The notes: generated by a model not told the origin, from the sequence alone. Numbered from the stretch's first letter, positions 8,707-16,742 are shown. The stretch is DNA of 64,000 nt from UMGS1590 sp900552455 (GCA_963931105.1 OZ007004.1:620001-684000), one strand, 5' to 3'. Numbers and translations are program-made.

Positions 8707-9420
8707 TTACTTGGCGAGCTTGTCCATGATCTTGGTGCAGCCGCTGCCGATGATGTATGGCATGACGTCGTCGGGCTTGCCATCGCGCACGACTTTGCCG
8801 TCCTGCATCATGATGATGCGGTCGGCGATGTTGAGGATGCGCTCCTGGTGGCTGATGATGAGGATCTTGCCGTTGGTTTTTTCGTTCATTTTTTCAAACA
8901 CCTGGATGAGGCTCTGGAAGCTCCAGAGGTCGATGCCGGCTTCTGGCTCGTCGAAGAGGGAGAGCGCGGTGCTGCGGGCGAGCATCATGGCGATCTCGAT
9001 GCGTTTCATTTCGCCGCCGGAAAGGCTGTCGTTGAGCTCGCGGTCGATATAATCACGGGCGCAGAGGCCGACCTCGCTGAGATAATCGCAGGCTTCGCTG
9101 AGGCTGGTGCCTTTGCCGCTGGCGAGGGTGAGCAGGTCGATGACCTTCAGGCCCTTAAACGCAACTGGCTTCTGGAACGCATAGCTGATGCCGAGATTGG
9201 CGCGATCGGTGATGGACCAGTCGGTGATATCCTGACCGTTGAAATAGATGCGGCCGCTGTTGGGCTGGATGATGCCGCAGATGACTTTCATGAGGGTGCT
9301 TTTGCCGCTGCCATTGGGACCGGTGATGGCGACAAAGGGTTCGTCGATCTCGAGATTGACATCGACGAGAATATCTGGGCGATCAGGCACGCCGTAAGAA
9401 ATATGTTCTAGCTTTAACAT
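8707..9420 (-). CDS. sufC: SufC Fe-S assembly ATPase
   Basis: The 237-residue product (start MLKLEHISYG at 9420, RBS GGAG) shows Walker A GPNGSGKST, signature LSGGEMKR and Walker B ALSLFDEPEAGID, a SufC-like form. SufC is the ABC-type ATPase of the SUF scaffold. It is followed by sufB with no SufD, SufS or SufU in the cluster, so a cysteine desulfurase must be supplied from elsewhere. The upstream MarR-type gene ends 81 bases before this start and may share the transcript. Confidence 0.9.
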   Translation of the reverse strand: MLKLEHISYGVPDRPDILVDVNLEIDEPFVAITGPNGSGKSTLMKVICGIIQPNSGRIYFNGQDITDWSITDRANLGISYAFQKPVAFKGLKVIDLLTLASGKGTSLSEACDYLSEVGLCARDYIDRELNDSLSGGEMKRIEIAMMLARSTALSLFDEPEAGIDLWSFQSLIQVFEKMNEKTNGKILIISHQERILNIADRIIMMQDGKVVRDGKPDDVMPYIIGSGCTKIMDKLAK

Positions 9421-9501
9421 GGTAACTCCTCCATTTTTGTCGATTGATGATGAGCGCGGCTTTGGCTGCTGGCTGGTATTGGTCGAGGGCGCTGCGCCCA
9501 A

Positions 9502-9942
9502 TCAATATTGGTCGAGGGCTTCCTCAAAAGCTTCGAGCATCTGGAGCATGGCCTTGGCGCTCTCTGGCGGCAGGGCGCGGGCGGCAGCGATGACTTTTCG
9601 CAGCCGGCAGTCCCGCCAGGCATAATAATTGGTGAGGATTTCCTGCCCTTTTTCTGTCAGCCTGATGGCGACTGTGCCACAGCCATCGCGAGCAGGGGCA
9701 CGCTCGATCAGGGCTTTCTTTTCGAGCTTGGCGAGGGTCTGCGAGACAGCGCCTTTGGTGATCCCGAGCGCGCTTGCGATCTGTGAACAGGTGACGAGCT
9801 GGGTGTGGGCAACAACGTCCAGCACCTGCGCTTCAGAGCCGCAGACGGTTTCGGCGGTGCCAAAGGTTTTGGGCTGCTTGGTTTTGGCATTGTATTTGTT
9901 GATCAGGCGGTAGGCAGTGATGTAAACATCCATCCGTTCCAT
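9502..9942 (-). CDS. MarR-type winged-helix regulator upstream of sufCB
   Basis: The 146-residue product starts at the ATG at 9942 behind AGAGGTG. It contains a helix-turn-helix (TCSQIASALGITKGAVSQTLAKLE) and a beta wing (CGTVAIRLTEKGQEIL), as in MarR regulators. There is no Rrf2-type cysteine cluster, so if it controls sufCB it is not an IscR-like Fe-S sensor. It is co-directional with sufCB and is probably the first gene of that operon. Its ligand is unknown. Confidence 0.8.
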   Translation of the reverse strand: MERMDVYITAYRLINKYNAKTKQPKTFGTAETVCGSEAQVLDVVAHTQLVTCSQIASALGITKGAVSQTLAKLEKKALIERAPARDGCGTVAIRLTEKGQEILTNYYAWRDCRLRKVIAAARALPPESAKAMLQMLEAFEEALDQY

Positions 9943-10099
9943 GGGCAACACCTCTTTGTGAACGATTCGCTGTTTAGCAGCTAAATCGCCCTTGCTAATT
10001 ATTATTATACTGATACGCAGGGGAATGGAAAGACCTTTTTCCTCTTTTTTCATCAACGGTGTTTATTGATTGTAAAATCACAGCCAGCGGCGCACAAAA

Positions 10100-10137
10100 A
10101 AGCGCCAGCCTCCTGCCGCAGCAGAATGCCAGCGCTT
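10100..10137 (-). terminator. Terminator after trxA
   Basis: AAGCGC and GCGCTT flanking repeats form an imperfect hairpin followed by six T on the minus strand, just after the thioredoxin stop codon. Confidence 0.75.
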
Positions 10138-10149
10138 CAGCTCTAAAAC

Positions 10150-10458
10150 TCAGTCAAGCAGGGCAAGAATGTCGGCCTTTGGCTGGACGCCAACGGACTG
10201 GTTGACGATCTTCCCGTCCTTGACAGCAACGAGGGTTGGGATGCTCATCACACGGAACGCGGTGGCCAGCTCGGTCTGTTCATCAACGTTGATCTTGCCG
10301 ACCTTGATGTCTGCGCGTTCTTCAGCGATCTGCTCAACGATTGGACCAACCATGCGGCAAGGACCGCACCAAGCTGCCCAGAAATCGAGGAGCACAGGTT
10401 TTTCACTTTTGATAACTTCCTCTTCGAAATTTTCTTTGGTAATGGTAATGACTGCCAT
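10150..10458 (-). CDS. trxA: Thioredoxin
   Basis: The 102-residue product has the redox motif WAAWCGPCRM, the cis-proline segment SIPTLVAV and the usual length of thioredoxin. It starts at the ATG at 10458 behind AAGGAGGAAA; the longer frame would place the RBS inside the gene. It is a cytosolic disulfide reductase. No thioredoxin reductase is adjacent; the gene has its own terminator and appears monocistronic. Confidence 0.95.
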   Translation of the reverse strand: MAVITITKENFEEEVIKSEKPVLLDFWAAWCGPCRMVGPIVEQIAEERADIKVGKINVDEQTELATAFRVMSIPTLVAVKDGKIVNQSVGVQPKADILALLD

Positions 10459-10549
10459 GTGTTCATTTTCCTCCTTCAGGATACGTTGCCTATAGTATAA
10501 CATACTTCACGCGGTTTGAAATCCCCAAATCACTGCAAACTGTGAGATT

Positions 10550-10864
10550 TTATCGATGACCGGCATCCTCCGCGTAACGCAGCGCCTCGAGCTCGCTCAT
10601 GAAAAGATCGTAGTAGTCGTCTTCACCGTCGAGCACCGGTGAATTTTCGCCACCGCCATTGGTGGCACGGCGCATGGTGGCGTAGTCGGCTTCGCCGGCA
10701 AAGGCGAGCTCCGCGATGCTCAGCGGATAGCCGAGATCGCTGGCGGCGCGGCAGAATACCTCTGCAGCATTATCCGCTTCGCGGCTGGCGAGGAGCCTGT
10801 CGCGCACAGCCGGATCCTTCTGTGCGAGATGGCGCAGCGCCGTGAGGGTATCTTGCAGATCCAT
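10550..10864 (-). CDS. Small acidic protein, weakly Nif11-like
   Basis: The 104-residue product has a helical N-terminal region (LRHLAQKDPAVRDRLLAS, then AAEVFCRAASDLGYPLS) resembling the Nif11 leader pattern, a NGGGENSP junction near residue 70, and an acidic C-terminal tail (LDGEDDYYDLFMSELEAL). Nif11 domains occur both as leaders of modified peptides and as small proteins of unknown role; no maturation or export gene is nearby. It lies 21 bases downstream of a zinc-ribbon gene on the same strand. Function unknown. Confidence 0.6.
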   Translation of the reverse strand: MDLQDTLTALRHLAQKDPAVRDRLLASREADNAAEVFCRAASDLGYPLSIAELAFAGEADYATMRRATNGGGENSPVLDGEDDYYDLFMSELEALRYAEDAGHR

Positions 10865-10885
10865 GGATCGTCGCCTCGCTTTCTC

Positions 10886-11107
10886 TTACATCAGCAGATC
10901 GAGAATGTTCATGCCAAGACCGGTGTCGCTCTTGTAAAGCTCGGTGTAGCCGCAGTCTTCGCAAGTGATGGTGACAAAGCGCTTGTTCTGCACCTCGAAC
11001 ACCTTCGCAAAGCCGCCGCCTGTGGCCTGAAACTGGTCGCTTTCATAGCGGGTGCAGCCGCATTTTGGGCAGACGTATTGACGTTTTTCAAAATCTCTTT
11101 TTGCCAT
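10886..11107 (-). CDS. Small zinc-ribbon protein
   Basis: The 73-residue product has two CxxC pairs (CPKCGCTRY near residue 13 and CEDCGYTELY near residue 50), a form widespread in Firmicutes as a predicted nucleic-acid-binding zinc ribbon (YpzJ/COG3478 type). RBS GGAAG. It follows the nucleotidyltransferase gene by 13 bases and precedes the Nif11-like gene, so these may be cotranscribed. Its role is not known. Confidence 0.8.
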   Translation of the reverse strand: MAKRDFEKRQYVCPKCGCTRYESDQFQATGGGFAKVFEVQNKRFVTITCEDCGYTELYKSDTGLGMNILDLLM

Positions 11108-11120
11108 TGTTCTCTTCCTT

Positions 11121-11852
11121 TCAAAGTTGTGGATTGTTGTTCAGATAGCTCCGCACCGCCGCCAGATCCTCCGGCGTATCGATCTCCGCCAGTAGCCGCC
11201 CGGCGTAGGAAAACGGCGCCAGCTGCATCTTGCAGAGCACCGGCGCAGCCGCCGTTTCGGCGTAGATCTGCGTTTCGCCGCGGCCGGTGGCAGCATGCAC
11301 CGCATCCAGCCAGAGATCCAGCGCCTGCGCGCTGAGCTTATAGAACGGCATAAAATTCACGCAATCTTCGCCGCAAAGGTCCACACCGATGGCAGCGATG
11401 GTTCCGTTCTCAATGCGCGCCTTGAAATCCTTCTCATTCAGCGGCGGCGTCGCATCCACCGCCGCCAGATCCGTCGCTTTCACCGCGAGCACGTCGCGTA
11501 TCCAGCCTTCATCGAAGACAAGATCGCCGTGCAGCATCAAAAGCGCCTCGCCGCGCACATAGCCCGCCGCGCGCTCCAGAGAGACGATGGCGTTCGTCTT
11601 CTGGTAATCCGGATTGTGGACAAAGTGAAAGCGCATGCCCTGGGCAGCAAAGGGTGCTGTCGCCGCTTCAATCTGCTCCGCCAAGTAGCCCGTCGAGATG
11701 ACGACATCACCCACGCCAGCCTTTCCCAGCAAACGCAGCTGCCGCGAAAGCAGCGTCTCGCCGTTCGCCAACGGCACCAGCGCCTTCGGCTGCGCAGCAG
11801 TGAGCGCGCCCAGTCGCGAGCCGCGGCCGGAGTTAAAGATGAACGCCCGCAT
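11121..11852 (-). CDS. NTP-transferase-family sugar/aminoalcohol-phosphate nucleotidylyltransferase (LicC/PntC-like)
   Basis: The 243-residue product starts MRAFIFNSGRGSRLG, with the nucleotidyltransferase signature GRGSRLG and the Lys in QPKALVPL, plus the metal-binding aspartate in LMLHGDLVFD. The pattern YQKTNAIVSLERA resembles the phosphocholine/aminoethylphosphonate cytidylyltransferases (LicC, PntC N-domain). Its ATG overlaps the stop of the preceding dehydrogenase gene by one base (TGATG), implying coupled expression. It probably activates a small phosphorylated or phosphonate headgroup with CTP for surface polymers; the substrate is inferred. Confidence 0.75.
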   Translation of the reverse strand: MRAFIFNSGRGSRLGALTAAQPKALVPLANGETLLSRQLRLLGKAGVGDVVISTGYLAEQIEAATAPFAAQGMRFHFVHNPDYQKTNAIVSLERAAGYVRGEALLMLHGDLVFDEGWIRDVLAVKATDLAAVDATPPLNEKDFKARIENGTIAAIGVDLCGEDCVNFMPFYKLSAQALDLWLDAVHAATGRGETQIYAETAAAPVLCKMQLAPFSYAGRLLAEIDTPEDLAAVRSYLNNNPQL

Positions 11853-13006
11853 CAGCGCCACCCCCAAAGCGCCCGCCGATACATCTCATAGAGATCGTCC
11901 TCCGCAAGCGCCACCGGATAATTGCCCAGCCGCTGCGCGTTGACCGAGCCTGCCAAAAGCGCCAGATCGCCCTCGTCCGCTGGCAGCCAGCCGTTGTCCA
12001 GCGCCGCCGCAGTGCGCAGCGCCAGAAATGCATCGAGGCCATCCTGCGGCGTTTTACCGCCGAGAAGCCGCGCCAGCTCCGCAAGCGTCTGCGCCAGCGC
12101 CGCATCTTCCGCGCTCGCCGCAAGCAGCCGCTCCCACGCCGCCGGCAGACAAACCGCCGCCGCATGACCATGGCGCAGGCCATAGAGCGCCGTCAGCTGG
12201 TAGCACATCGCGTGCGCCGCCGTCGTCGTCGTCAGATTGATCGCGCGGCCGGCAAAATTCGACGCCACCATCACCGCGCTCGCTGCTGCCTCGTCGCCAC
12301 GCAGATACGCCGCCGCATTCGCCGCCAAAAGGCCGATCGCCTGCGCAGCGTAGGTGCGGCTCTCCGCCGTCGCGCGGCGCGACCAGTAGCTTTCGATGCT
12401 GTGGCAGAGCGCATCGAGAAACGTCGCTGCACGCTCCGCATCCGGCAACGTTGACAATTCTTCCGGATCGAGGATCGCCGCTTCCGGCAGCAGCGCTTCA
12501 TGGGCGACAGAATATTTCTTCCCGCCGATGTAGATCGTCGCAAAATGCGTCGACTCGCTCCCGGTGCCAGCCGTCGTCGGCAGCGCCACATGCGGCACCG
12601 CCATCGGCTGCGGATGCGTCAGGCGCTCCAAGAGAGAAGCGCGCGCATCCGTCTCGCCCAGCGCCTTGATCCCCTTCGCCACATCCATCGCGCTGCCGCC
12701 GCCAATGCTGAGGATCCCGTCGCAGCCCTCCGCGCGGAACATCGCCAGCCCTGCCTGCACCTGCTCCGCCGTCGGATTCGGCGCAAATCCGTCGAAATGC
12801 ACCAGCGGCATCCCGCGCCGCGCCATTTCCTCCGCCACGCCGCTGCGCGCAAGTCCACCGCCACTCACCACCAGCGGCTTCATCACACCCAGCCGCGCCA
12901 ACAGCGTCGGCACATCGCCAGCGATAGCCAGCTCAGCCGTCGCCCGACCATCCGCCAGCGCCAGCGCACCGCCCGCACGTTCAAAAATCACCTGTTCCAA
13001 AATCAT
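11852..13006 (-). CDS. Iron-containing alcohol dehydrogenase, candidate phosphonoacetaldehyde reductase
   Basis: The 384-residue product has the group III Fe-ADH layout: nucleotide-binding GGGSAMDVAKG, TTAGTGSE, and metal ligands in FLDALCHSIES (Asp, His), AAHAMCY (His) and GLRHGHAAAV (His). Coupling with a LicC/PntC-like cytidylyltransferase recalls phosphonate tailoring, where a PhpC-type enzyme reduces phosphonoacetaldehyde to hydroxyethylphosphonate. No PEP mutase or phosphonopyruvate decarboxylase is in the window, so this is a hypothesis. Otherwise it is a short-chain alcohol dehydrogenase of unknown substrate. RBS GGGGTGA. Confidence 0.75.
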   Translation of the reverse strand: MILEQVIFERAGGALALADGRATAELAIAGDVPTLLARLGVMKPLVVSGGGLARSGVAEEMARRGMPLVHFDGFAPNPTAEQVQAGLAMFRAEGCDGILSIGGGSAMDVAKGIKALGETDARASLLERLTHPQPMAVPHVALPTTAGTGSESTHFATIYIGGKKYSVAHEALLPEAAILDPEELSTLPDAERAATFLDALCHSIESYWSRRATAESRTYAAQAIGLLAANAAAYLRGDEAAASAVMVASNFAGRAINLTTTTAAHAMCYQLTALYGLRHGHAAAVCLPAAWERLLAASAEDAALAQTLAELARLLGGKTPQDGLDAFLALRTAAALDNGWLPADEGDLALLAGSVNAQRLGNYPVALAEDDLYEMYRRALWGWR

Positions 13007-13072
13007 TCACCCCTTCGTGTCATTCATGCGCTTATTATACCACAGCAGCCAAATTCCTGCATCCTTTCCCAC

Positions 13073-13101
13073 TTGACGCCGCGTGCGCAATGTGGTATAT
13101 T
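13073..13101 (+). promoter_or_regulatory. Promoter for the DUF3796-XRE operon
   Basis: TTGACG at 13073-13078 and TATATT at 13096-13101 are separated by 17 bases. A TGTGGT/ACCACA pair flanks the region just downstream (about 13090 and 13122) and could be a regulator site for the XRE protein encoded in the operon. Confidence 0.6.
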
Positions 13102-13150
13102 TCTATCATAAGGAGCGAAATTCACCACATCGTGAAAGGAGTGTTTTCTC

Positions 13151-13504
13151 ATGCGACGGTTCAATCCCCTTGGCCTGCTGGCGTTGCTCTCGATCATCGC
13201 CGTGCTCGGCTTTCTCACAGACAACAAAGGATGGTTTGGCTTTTTCGGTTTCTTCTATTATATACGGTACTTCTGGGTGCTGCCGGACGAATTCTTTCTC
13301 GAAAATGTGCGCAAAACAGCGACGCTCGCTTTTTTCGCCAGCCTGCTTTCCCTCATTGTCTACGTGTTTCTCTTCTGCGCATTTTATGATCCAGCGCGTG
13401 CAGCCGCCATGGCCTTTGGCCTCAGCTTTGCCACGTCGGTAATCGTCTTCAGCCTGGCGCTGGCGCTCTGCGAATGGCGTGAACAGCGCGGTGCCCGCGA
13501 ATGA
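13151..13504 (+). CDS. Small membrane protein, DUF3796-like
   Basis: The 117-residue product has about four hydrophobic segments and the pattern FGFFYYIRYFWVLPDEFFLENVRK. A related sequence follows immediately (KPDEFFLEHVK in the next gene), so the two are paralogues in tandem. The shape matches DUF3796 membrane proteins, which typically sit beside a small XRE regulator as here. RBS AAAGGAG. Function unknown. Confidence 0.7.
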   Translation: MRRFNPLGLLALLSIIAVLGFLTDNKGWFGFFGFFYYIRYFWVLPDEFFLENVRKTATLAFFASLLSLIVYVFLFCAFYDPARAAAMAFGLSFATSVIVFSLALALCEWREQRGARE

Positions 13505-13518
13505 ACGGAGGGTCCAGC

Positions 13519-13884
13519 ATGAAATTCACACACATCAATCCTGTCGGCCTGCTTTCGCTCATGGCGCTGCCAGCTGCGCTCTGGTTTGTCAATGGCGACC
13601 GCAGCTATCTGGCATTTCTTATCTTTCTCATTTTTCTCCCTTACTTTGGCGTCAAGCCAGACGAATTTTTCCTTGAACATGTCAAAGTTGCTGCGCTCTG
13701 GGCATTTTTCGCAGAAATGGCCGTTGTAACGCTCGTGATCCTCGTCGCCACATTTCTCTCGGGCTCTTCTGCCGGAACAACAGCGCTGGCTGTAAAATGC
13801 GGGTTTCTCGCTGCGTATGTTTGCTTCACCGCCGTGCTCACTGTGCGCGAATGGCGTGAGTGGAAGGAGCTCGACGACGAATGA
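13519..13884 (+). CDS. Small membrane protein, DUF3796-like paralogue
   Basis: The 121-residue product starts at the ATG at 13519 (RBS GGAGGGTCC). It repeats the layout of the preceding protein: INPVGLLSLMALP, then VKPDEFFLEHVKVAALWAFFAEM, two more hydrophobic segments and a charged end (EWREWKELDDE). Its stop overlaps the next ATG by four bases. The tandem could form a heteromeric membrane unit; nothing in the sequence says what it does. Confidence 0.7.
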   Translation: MKFTHINPVGLLSLMALPAALWFVNGDRSYLAFLIFLIFLPYFGVKPDEFFLEHVKVAALWAFFAEMAVVTLVILVATFLSGSSAGTTALAVKCGFLAAYVCFTAVLTVREWREWKELDDE

Positions 13885-14081
13885 TCCACAACCGCATCAA
13901 AGAATACCGCGCCCGCTTCGGCATGAATCAGGCAGAGCTAGCCGCGCGCGTCGGCGTGCGTCGTGAAACCATCGGCAATCTCGAGAAAGGTCGCTACAAT
14001 CCATCGCTGGTGCTGGCCTGGCGCATCGCCGAAGTGTTCGGTGTCCCGATCGAAGAAATTTTCACCATCACCGACGACTAA
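13881..14081 (+). CDS. XRE-family small transcriptional regulator
   Basis: The 66-residue product is one helix-turn-helix domain (MNQAELAARVGVRRETIGNLEKGRYNPSL) with the usual ending VPIEEIFTI. Its ATG overlaps the membrane-protein stop (ATGA). Stand-alone proteins of this size typically repress their own operon with neighbouring membrane proteins. A terminator follows directly. Confidence 0.9.
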   Translation: MIHNRIKEYRARFGMNQAELAARVGVRRETIGNLEKGRYNPSLVLAWRIAEVFGVPIEEIFTITDD

Positions 14082-14087
14082 AAAAAC

Positions 14088-14122
14088 AGAGACATTCCCG
14101 CGCGGGAGCGTCTCCGTTTTTC
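14088..14122 (+). terminator. Terminator after XRE gene
   Basis: GAGAC-ATTCCCGCGCGGGA-GCGTCTC hairpin followed by CCGTTTTT. The A run at 14081-14086 could let it also act on the minus strand for the convergent RhuM gene. Confidence 0.85.
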
Positions 14123-14124
14123 GT

Positions 14125-15105
14125 TTATTTATCTTTCATTTTCTCTAGCACCTTGATGGAATCCAGATAATCTTTTTCAACATCGCTCAACGTTCGTGCC
14201 TTATATTTTTTGTATTCATCCGTGGCCTTTGCCACTGCTTGTTTATGAGAGATCGTTCCATTGCCTTGTAGGAGTTCTTCTCCGCTCATGGTCAAAATCC
14301 TATCCAAATGCTCCGACCAATCCTGCATTGTCATGACCTGATGTCGCTCAGCTTGGCGTTCTGCAAAATCCAGATAACCAGAAACGATCTGCCCCATTGC
14401 ACGTAGTTCCTTTTCATCCAAATAATTTTTTGCGACCAACGCTTCTCTTAAAGTCGGCTGTTTCCCGCTAAAAGTCATAAGGCCCATAAATTCTCTTTCT
14501 GCGTCTGCTCTTGAATAAATCACTTCTGCTGCAGTCTGACCATGAACAGCATAGTGTATTTTATTCTGGACTTTCCTAAAAAACTGAATAGAAACCTCCG
14601 CCTTCGGATCATAATCAATACTCGTCGCATAAATCTCAAGGATCTGCCGATAAAACACTTTTTCCGATGCTCGAATATCTCGGATTCGCTCAAGCAGCTC
14701 TCGAAAATATCCACTTCCACCCAGATTTTTTAATCGTTGGTCATCTAAAACAAATCCCTTGCGCAGATATTCTTTGAGCACATTTGTCGCCCAAATTCTA
14801 AATTGTGTACCGCGCTTCGATCTCACACGATACCCCACGGAAATGATGACATCAAGGTTGTAATGATCCACCTGATACATCTTTCCATCGGACGCAGTTG
14901 TTGCATATTTTACAACAACTGCTGAGCGATCTAATTCACCCTCTGCGAAGATATTTTTTATATGCCGCGAGATTGTTGATTTATCTCTCTGAAACAACGT
15001 CGCCATTTGATCGAGCGACAGCCATACCGTATCTCCATCAAAGGCTACGTCAATCTTCGTGCCTCCATCTTCCGTTGTATAGATCAATATGCTGGAATCT
15101 GGCAA
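14125..15105 (-). CDS. RhuM family protein
   Basis: About 326 residues with the RhuM pattern: DGDTVWLSLDQMATLFQRD (helix-turn-helix-like), DHYNLDVIISVGYRVRS, TQFRIWATNVLKEYLRKGF. The family was named from a Salmonella pathogenicity island and is often found in mobile or defence islands as a stand-alone gene; its biochemical role is not established. The best start is a TTG at 15105 behind AAGGAG; a GTG at 15114 overlaps that site. Base composition is visibly more AT-rich than the neighbours, suggesting acquisition. Confidence 0.85.
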   Translation of the reverse strand: MPDSSILIYTTEDGGTKIDVAFDGDTVWLSLDQMATLFQRDKSTISRHIKNIFAEGELDRSAVVVKYATTASDGKMYQVDHYNLDVIISVGYRVRSKRGTQFRIWATNVLKEYLRKGFVLDDQRLKNLGGSGYFRELLERIRDIRASEKVFYRQILEIYATSIDYDPKAEVSIQFFRKVQNKIHYAVHGQTAAEVIYSRADAEREFMGLMTFSGKQPTLREALVAKNYLDEKELRAMGQIVSGYLDFAERQAERHQVMTMQDWSEHLDRILTMSGEELLQGNGTISHKQAVAKATDEYKKYKARTLSDVEKDYLDSIKVLEKMKDK

Positions 15106-15144
15106 TGTCTCCACGCTCCTTGATTAGCAGAATCAAAACTTCTA

Positions 15145-15987
15145 TCAATACTTGATCTCGTGCTTGAGGAAGGTGCCATTGCGCAGCTCCACGCTGGCCT
15201 TGGCGATGTCGGCGAGGCTGTTCATCACGATCGGTCCGTGCCAGGCGATCGGTTCGCCGAGGGCAGGCGCGCTCATGACGAGGATCTGCGCCGCAGCATC
15301 CTCTGTTGCGGCAAGGCTCAGGCTTTCGCCAGCGCTGAGCTTGACAGCAGTTTTTTCTGCGACTGGCACGCCTTCAATGACCGCCTCGCCGAGCAGCGTA
15401 AAGGCAATCGTCGTGCGTGCAGGATCGGTCGGAATCTCTACGCTGGCGCCAGCTGAAAGCTGCACGTCGTAATAATCGAGCGGCAGATGGCGCGACTGGA
15501 ATCCCTGCACACCGTCAAAGCTACCAGCGATCACGCGCAATTTTCCACCATCGAGGGCAGCCTCCGGAATCGCATCATTCTTGATCGCATGATACGCTGG
15601 CTCCGTCATCTTTTCTGCCGCTGGCAGATTGAGCCAAAGCTGCACGCCGAGCAGCCGCTCCGATGCCGGCAGCTTTTCCTCGTGCTGAATGCCGCTGCCC
15701 GCTGTCATCCACTGCACCTCGCCGTCGGAAATCGTGTCCTCGTGGCCAAGGCTGTCGCGGTGCATCATTTTTCCGCTGGCGATGTAGCTGATCGTCTCAA
15801 TGCCGCGGTGCGGATGCATCGGGAAGCCCGCCTTGTACGCTTCCGGCTCGGTGCTGTCGAAGCTGTCGAGCATGAGAAACGGATCAAACGCTTCCGATGT
15901 TGGATGTCCCAGCACGCGCACAAGATCCACACCTGCGCCGTCAAATGTCTGCTGACCAGTGACTTGTTTTTCTATGGTTCTATTCAC
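15145..15987 (-). CDS. Pirin family protein
   Basis: The 280-residue product is a bicupin with the pirin iron motif (MHPHRGIETISYI, then HEDTISDGEVQWMTAGSGIQHEE) in the N-terminal cupin, and a second cupin with the pirin C-terminal region. The GTG at 15987 has GGAGG well spaced upstream. Pirins include quercetinases (YhaK/YhhW type) and redox-linked regulators; which applies is not evident. It has its own promoter and is divergent from a small ORF. Confidence 0.9.
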   Translation of the reverse strand: MNRTIEKQVTGQQTFDGAGVDLVRVLGHPTSEAFDPFLMLDSFDSTEPEAYKAGFPMHPHRGIETISYIASGKMMHRDSLGHEDTISDGEVQWMTAGSGIQHEEKLPASERLLGVQLWLNLPAAEKMTEPAYHAIKNDAIPEAALDGGKLRVIAGSFDGVQGFQSRHLPLDYYDVQLSAGASVEIPTDPARTTIAFTLLGEAVIEGVPVAEKTAVKLSAGESLSLAATEDAAAQILVMSAPALGEPIAWHGPIVMNSLADIAKASVELRNGTFLKHEIKY

Positions 15988-16039
15988 AATAATATCCTCC
16001 AATCGATATTAATCGTACATTCTGGCTCATCTTACTGTG

Positions 16040-16068
16040 ATTGTACGCATTGTCTCTCCTCTTGTCAA
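16040..16068 (-). promoter_or_regulatory. Promoter of the pirin gene
   Basis: On the minus strand TTGACA (16068-16063) and TACAAT (16045-16040) are 17 bases apart, about 50 bases ahead of the pirin start. Confidence 0.7.
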
Positions 16069-16171
16069 CGCTTTTCCGCATCAGGCGCGCATTCCGTCGT
16101 CCAGCGCAAAACTTCTCAGCCCGTTGGCGATAAACTGGCTGATCAGCCGCGCCGCCGAACGCTTCCGTGAA

Positions 16172-16351
16172 ATGACCGCTGACGACAGCGACAACCTCGG
16201 CGACGCTTACCGTGATATCGGCACCGCTTATCGCAACAAAGACCGTCGCGACGCCCGCGCCATCAAAAAAGCCGCCAAAGAAACCGCACGCGAATACAAA
16301 AAATTTGGCAAACAAGTCGCAGATATCTACCGCGGTTCCGAAGAAAAATGA
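16172..16351 (+). CDS. Small Lys/Arg-rich ORF, possibly a gene remnant
   Basis: From the ATG at 16172 this frame gives about 59 residues rich in charged residues (GDAYRDIGTAYRNKDRRDAR, then AAKETAREYKKFGKQVADIY). Third positions are strongly GC, as in real genes here, and the frame is open further upstream without an obvious start or RBS. It may be the 3' end of a decayed gene. No family recognised. Confidence 0.35.
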   Translation: MTADDSDNLGDAYRDIGTAYRNKDRRDARAIKKAAKETAREYKKFGKQVADIYRGSEEK

Positions 16352-16477
16352 GCCATTGGGCTACTCCCTTTCAAGCCACGCATATCCAAACGAGATATGC
16401 GCGGTTTTCTCTGCACGCCGCTGTTTTCTGCTATAATAGAGAATATCTAAAAAAGCACGAAAAGGAGTACACATCTA

Positions 16478-16597
16478 TGCGACCAACCATTCTTTACATT
16501 ACGGCTGGCGCTTCCTCACCATGGCGCACGACGACGATGGCGCGCCGATCCGCTTATATGTACACAACTTTTAATGATCCACCTGTCGTGGTATAAT
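16478..16597 (+). CDS. Very small ORF with RBS, uncertain
   Basis: An ATG at 16478 follows AAAAGGAG at good spacing and a TATAAT at about 16432. It encodes only 39 residues (MRPTILYITAGASSPW to NDPPVVV). An alternative frame through the same bases also looks coding, so this may be a fragment of a decayed gene. Its end overlaps the -10 of the yjdF leader. Confidence 0.2.
16592..16597 (+). promoter_or_regulatory. -10 element of the yjdF transcript
   Basis: TATAAT just ahead of the structured leader; no good -35 is visible at 17 bases. Confidence 0.5.
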
Positions 16598-16603
16598 AAA
16601 CTT

Positions 16604-16742
16604 GCAGCCACTGCTGCGGCAAAGATAAAAACGCAAAGCGCCGTTCGCGCGAGAGCCGGTAGGTAGCCCGGCCGTCTCACACTCGTGAGGTAAGTAACCT
16701 GCCCCTCCTGGGTTGTCCATTCTTTGTCCATCTTTTTCAAAA
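16604..16742 (+). promoter_or_regulatory. yjdF azaaromatic riboswitch
   Basis: A leader of about 140 bases separates the -10 from the yjdF gene. It holds several short stems (GCAGC-CACT-GCTGC; GCGC-CGTTC-GCGC; CCGG around TAGGTAGC; CTCAC around ACT ending GTGAG) and conserved-looking single-stranded pieces (CGCAAAGC, GGTAGGTAGC). YjdF homologues in Firmicutes are characteristically preceded by the yjdF motif RNA, which binds azaaromatic compounds. The gene identity plus structured leader makes this the best call. There is no intrinsic terminator before the RBS, so control is probably at translation. Confidence 0.8.

Noticed and set aside
16516..16740. Minus-strand hydrophobic small ORF antisense to the yjdF leader, resembling a type I toxin
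   Set aside because: No ribosome binding site precedes its ATG on the minus strand and the region is explained by the yjdF riboswitch.
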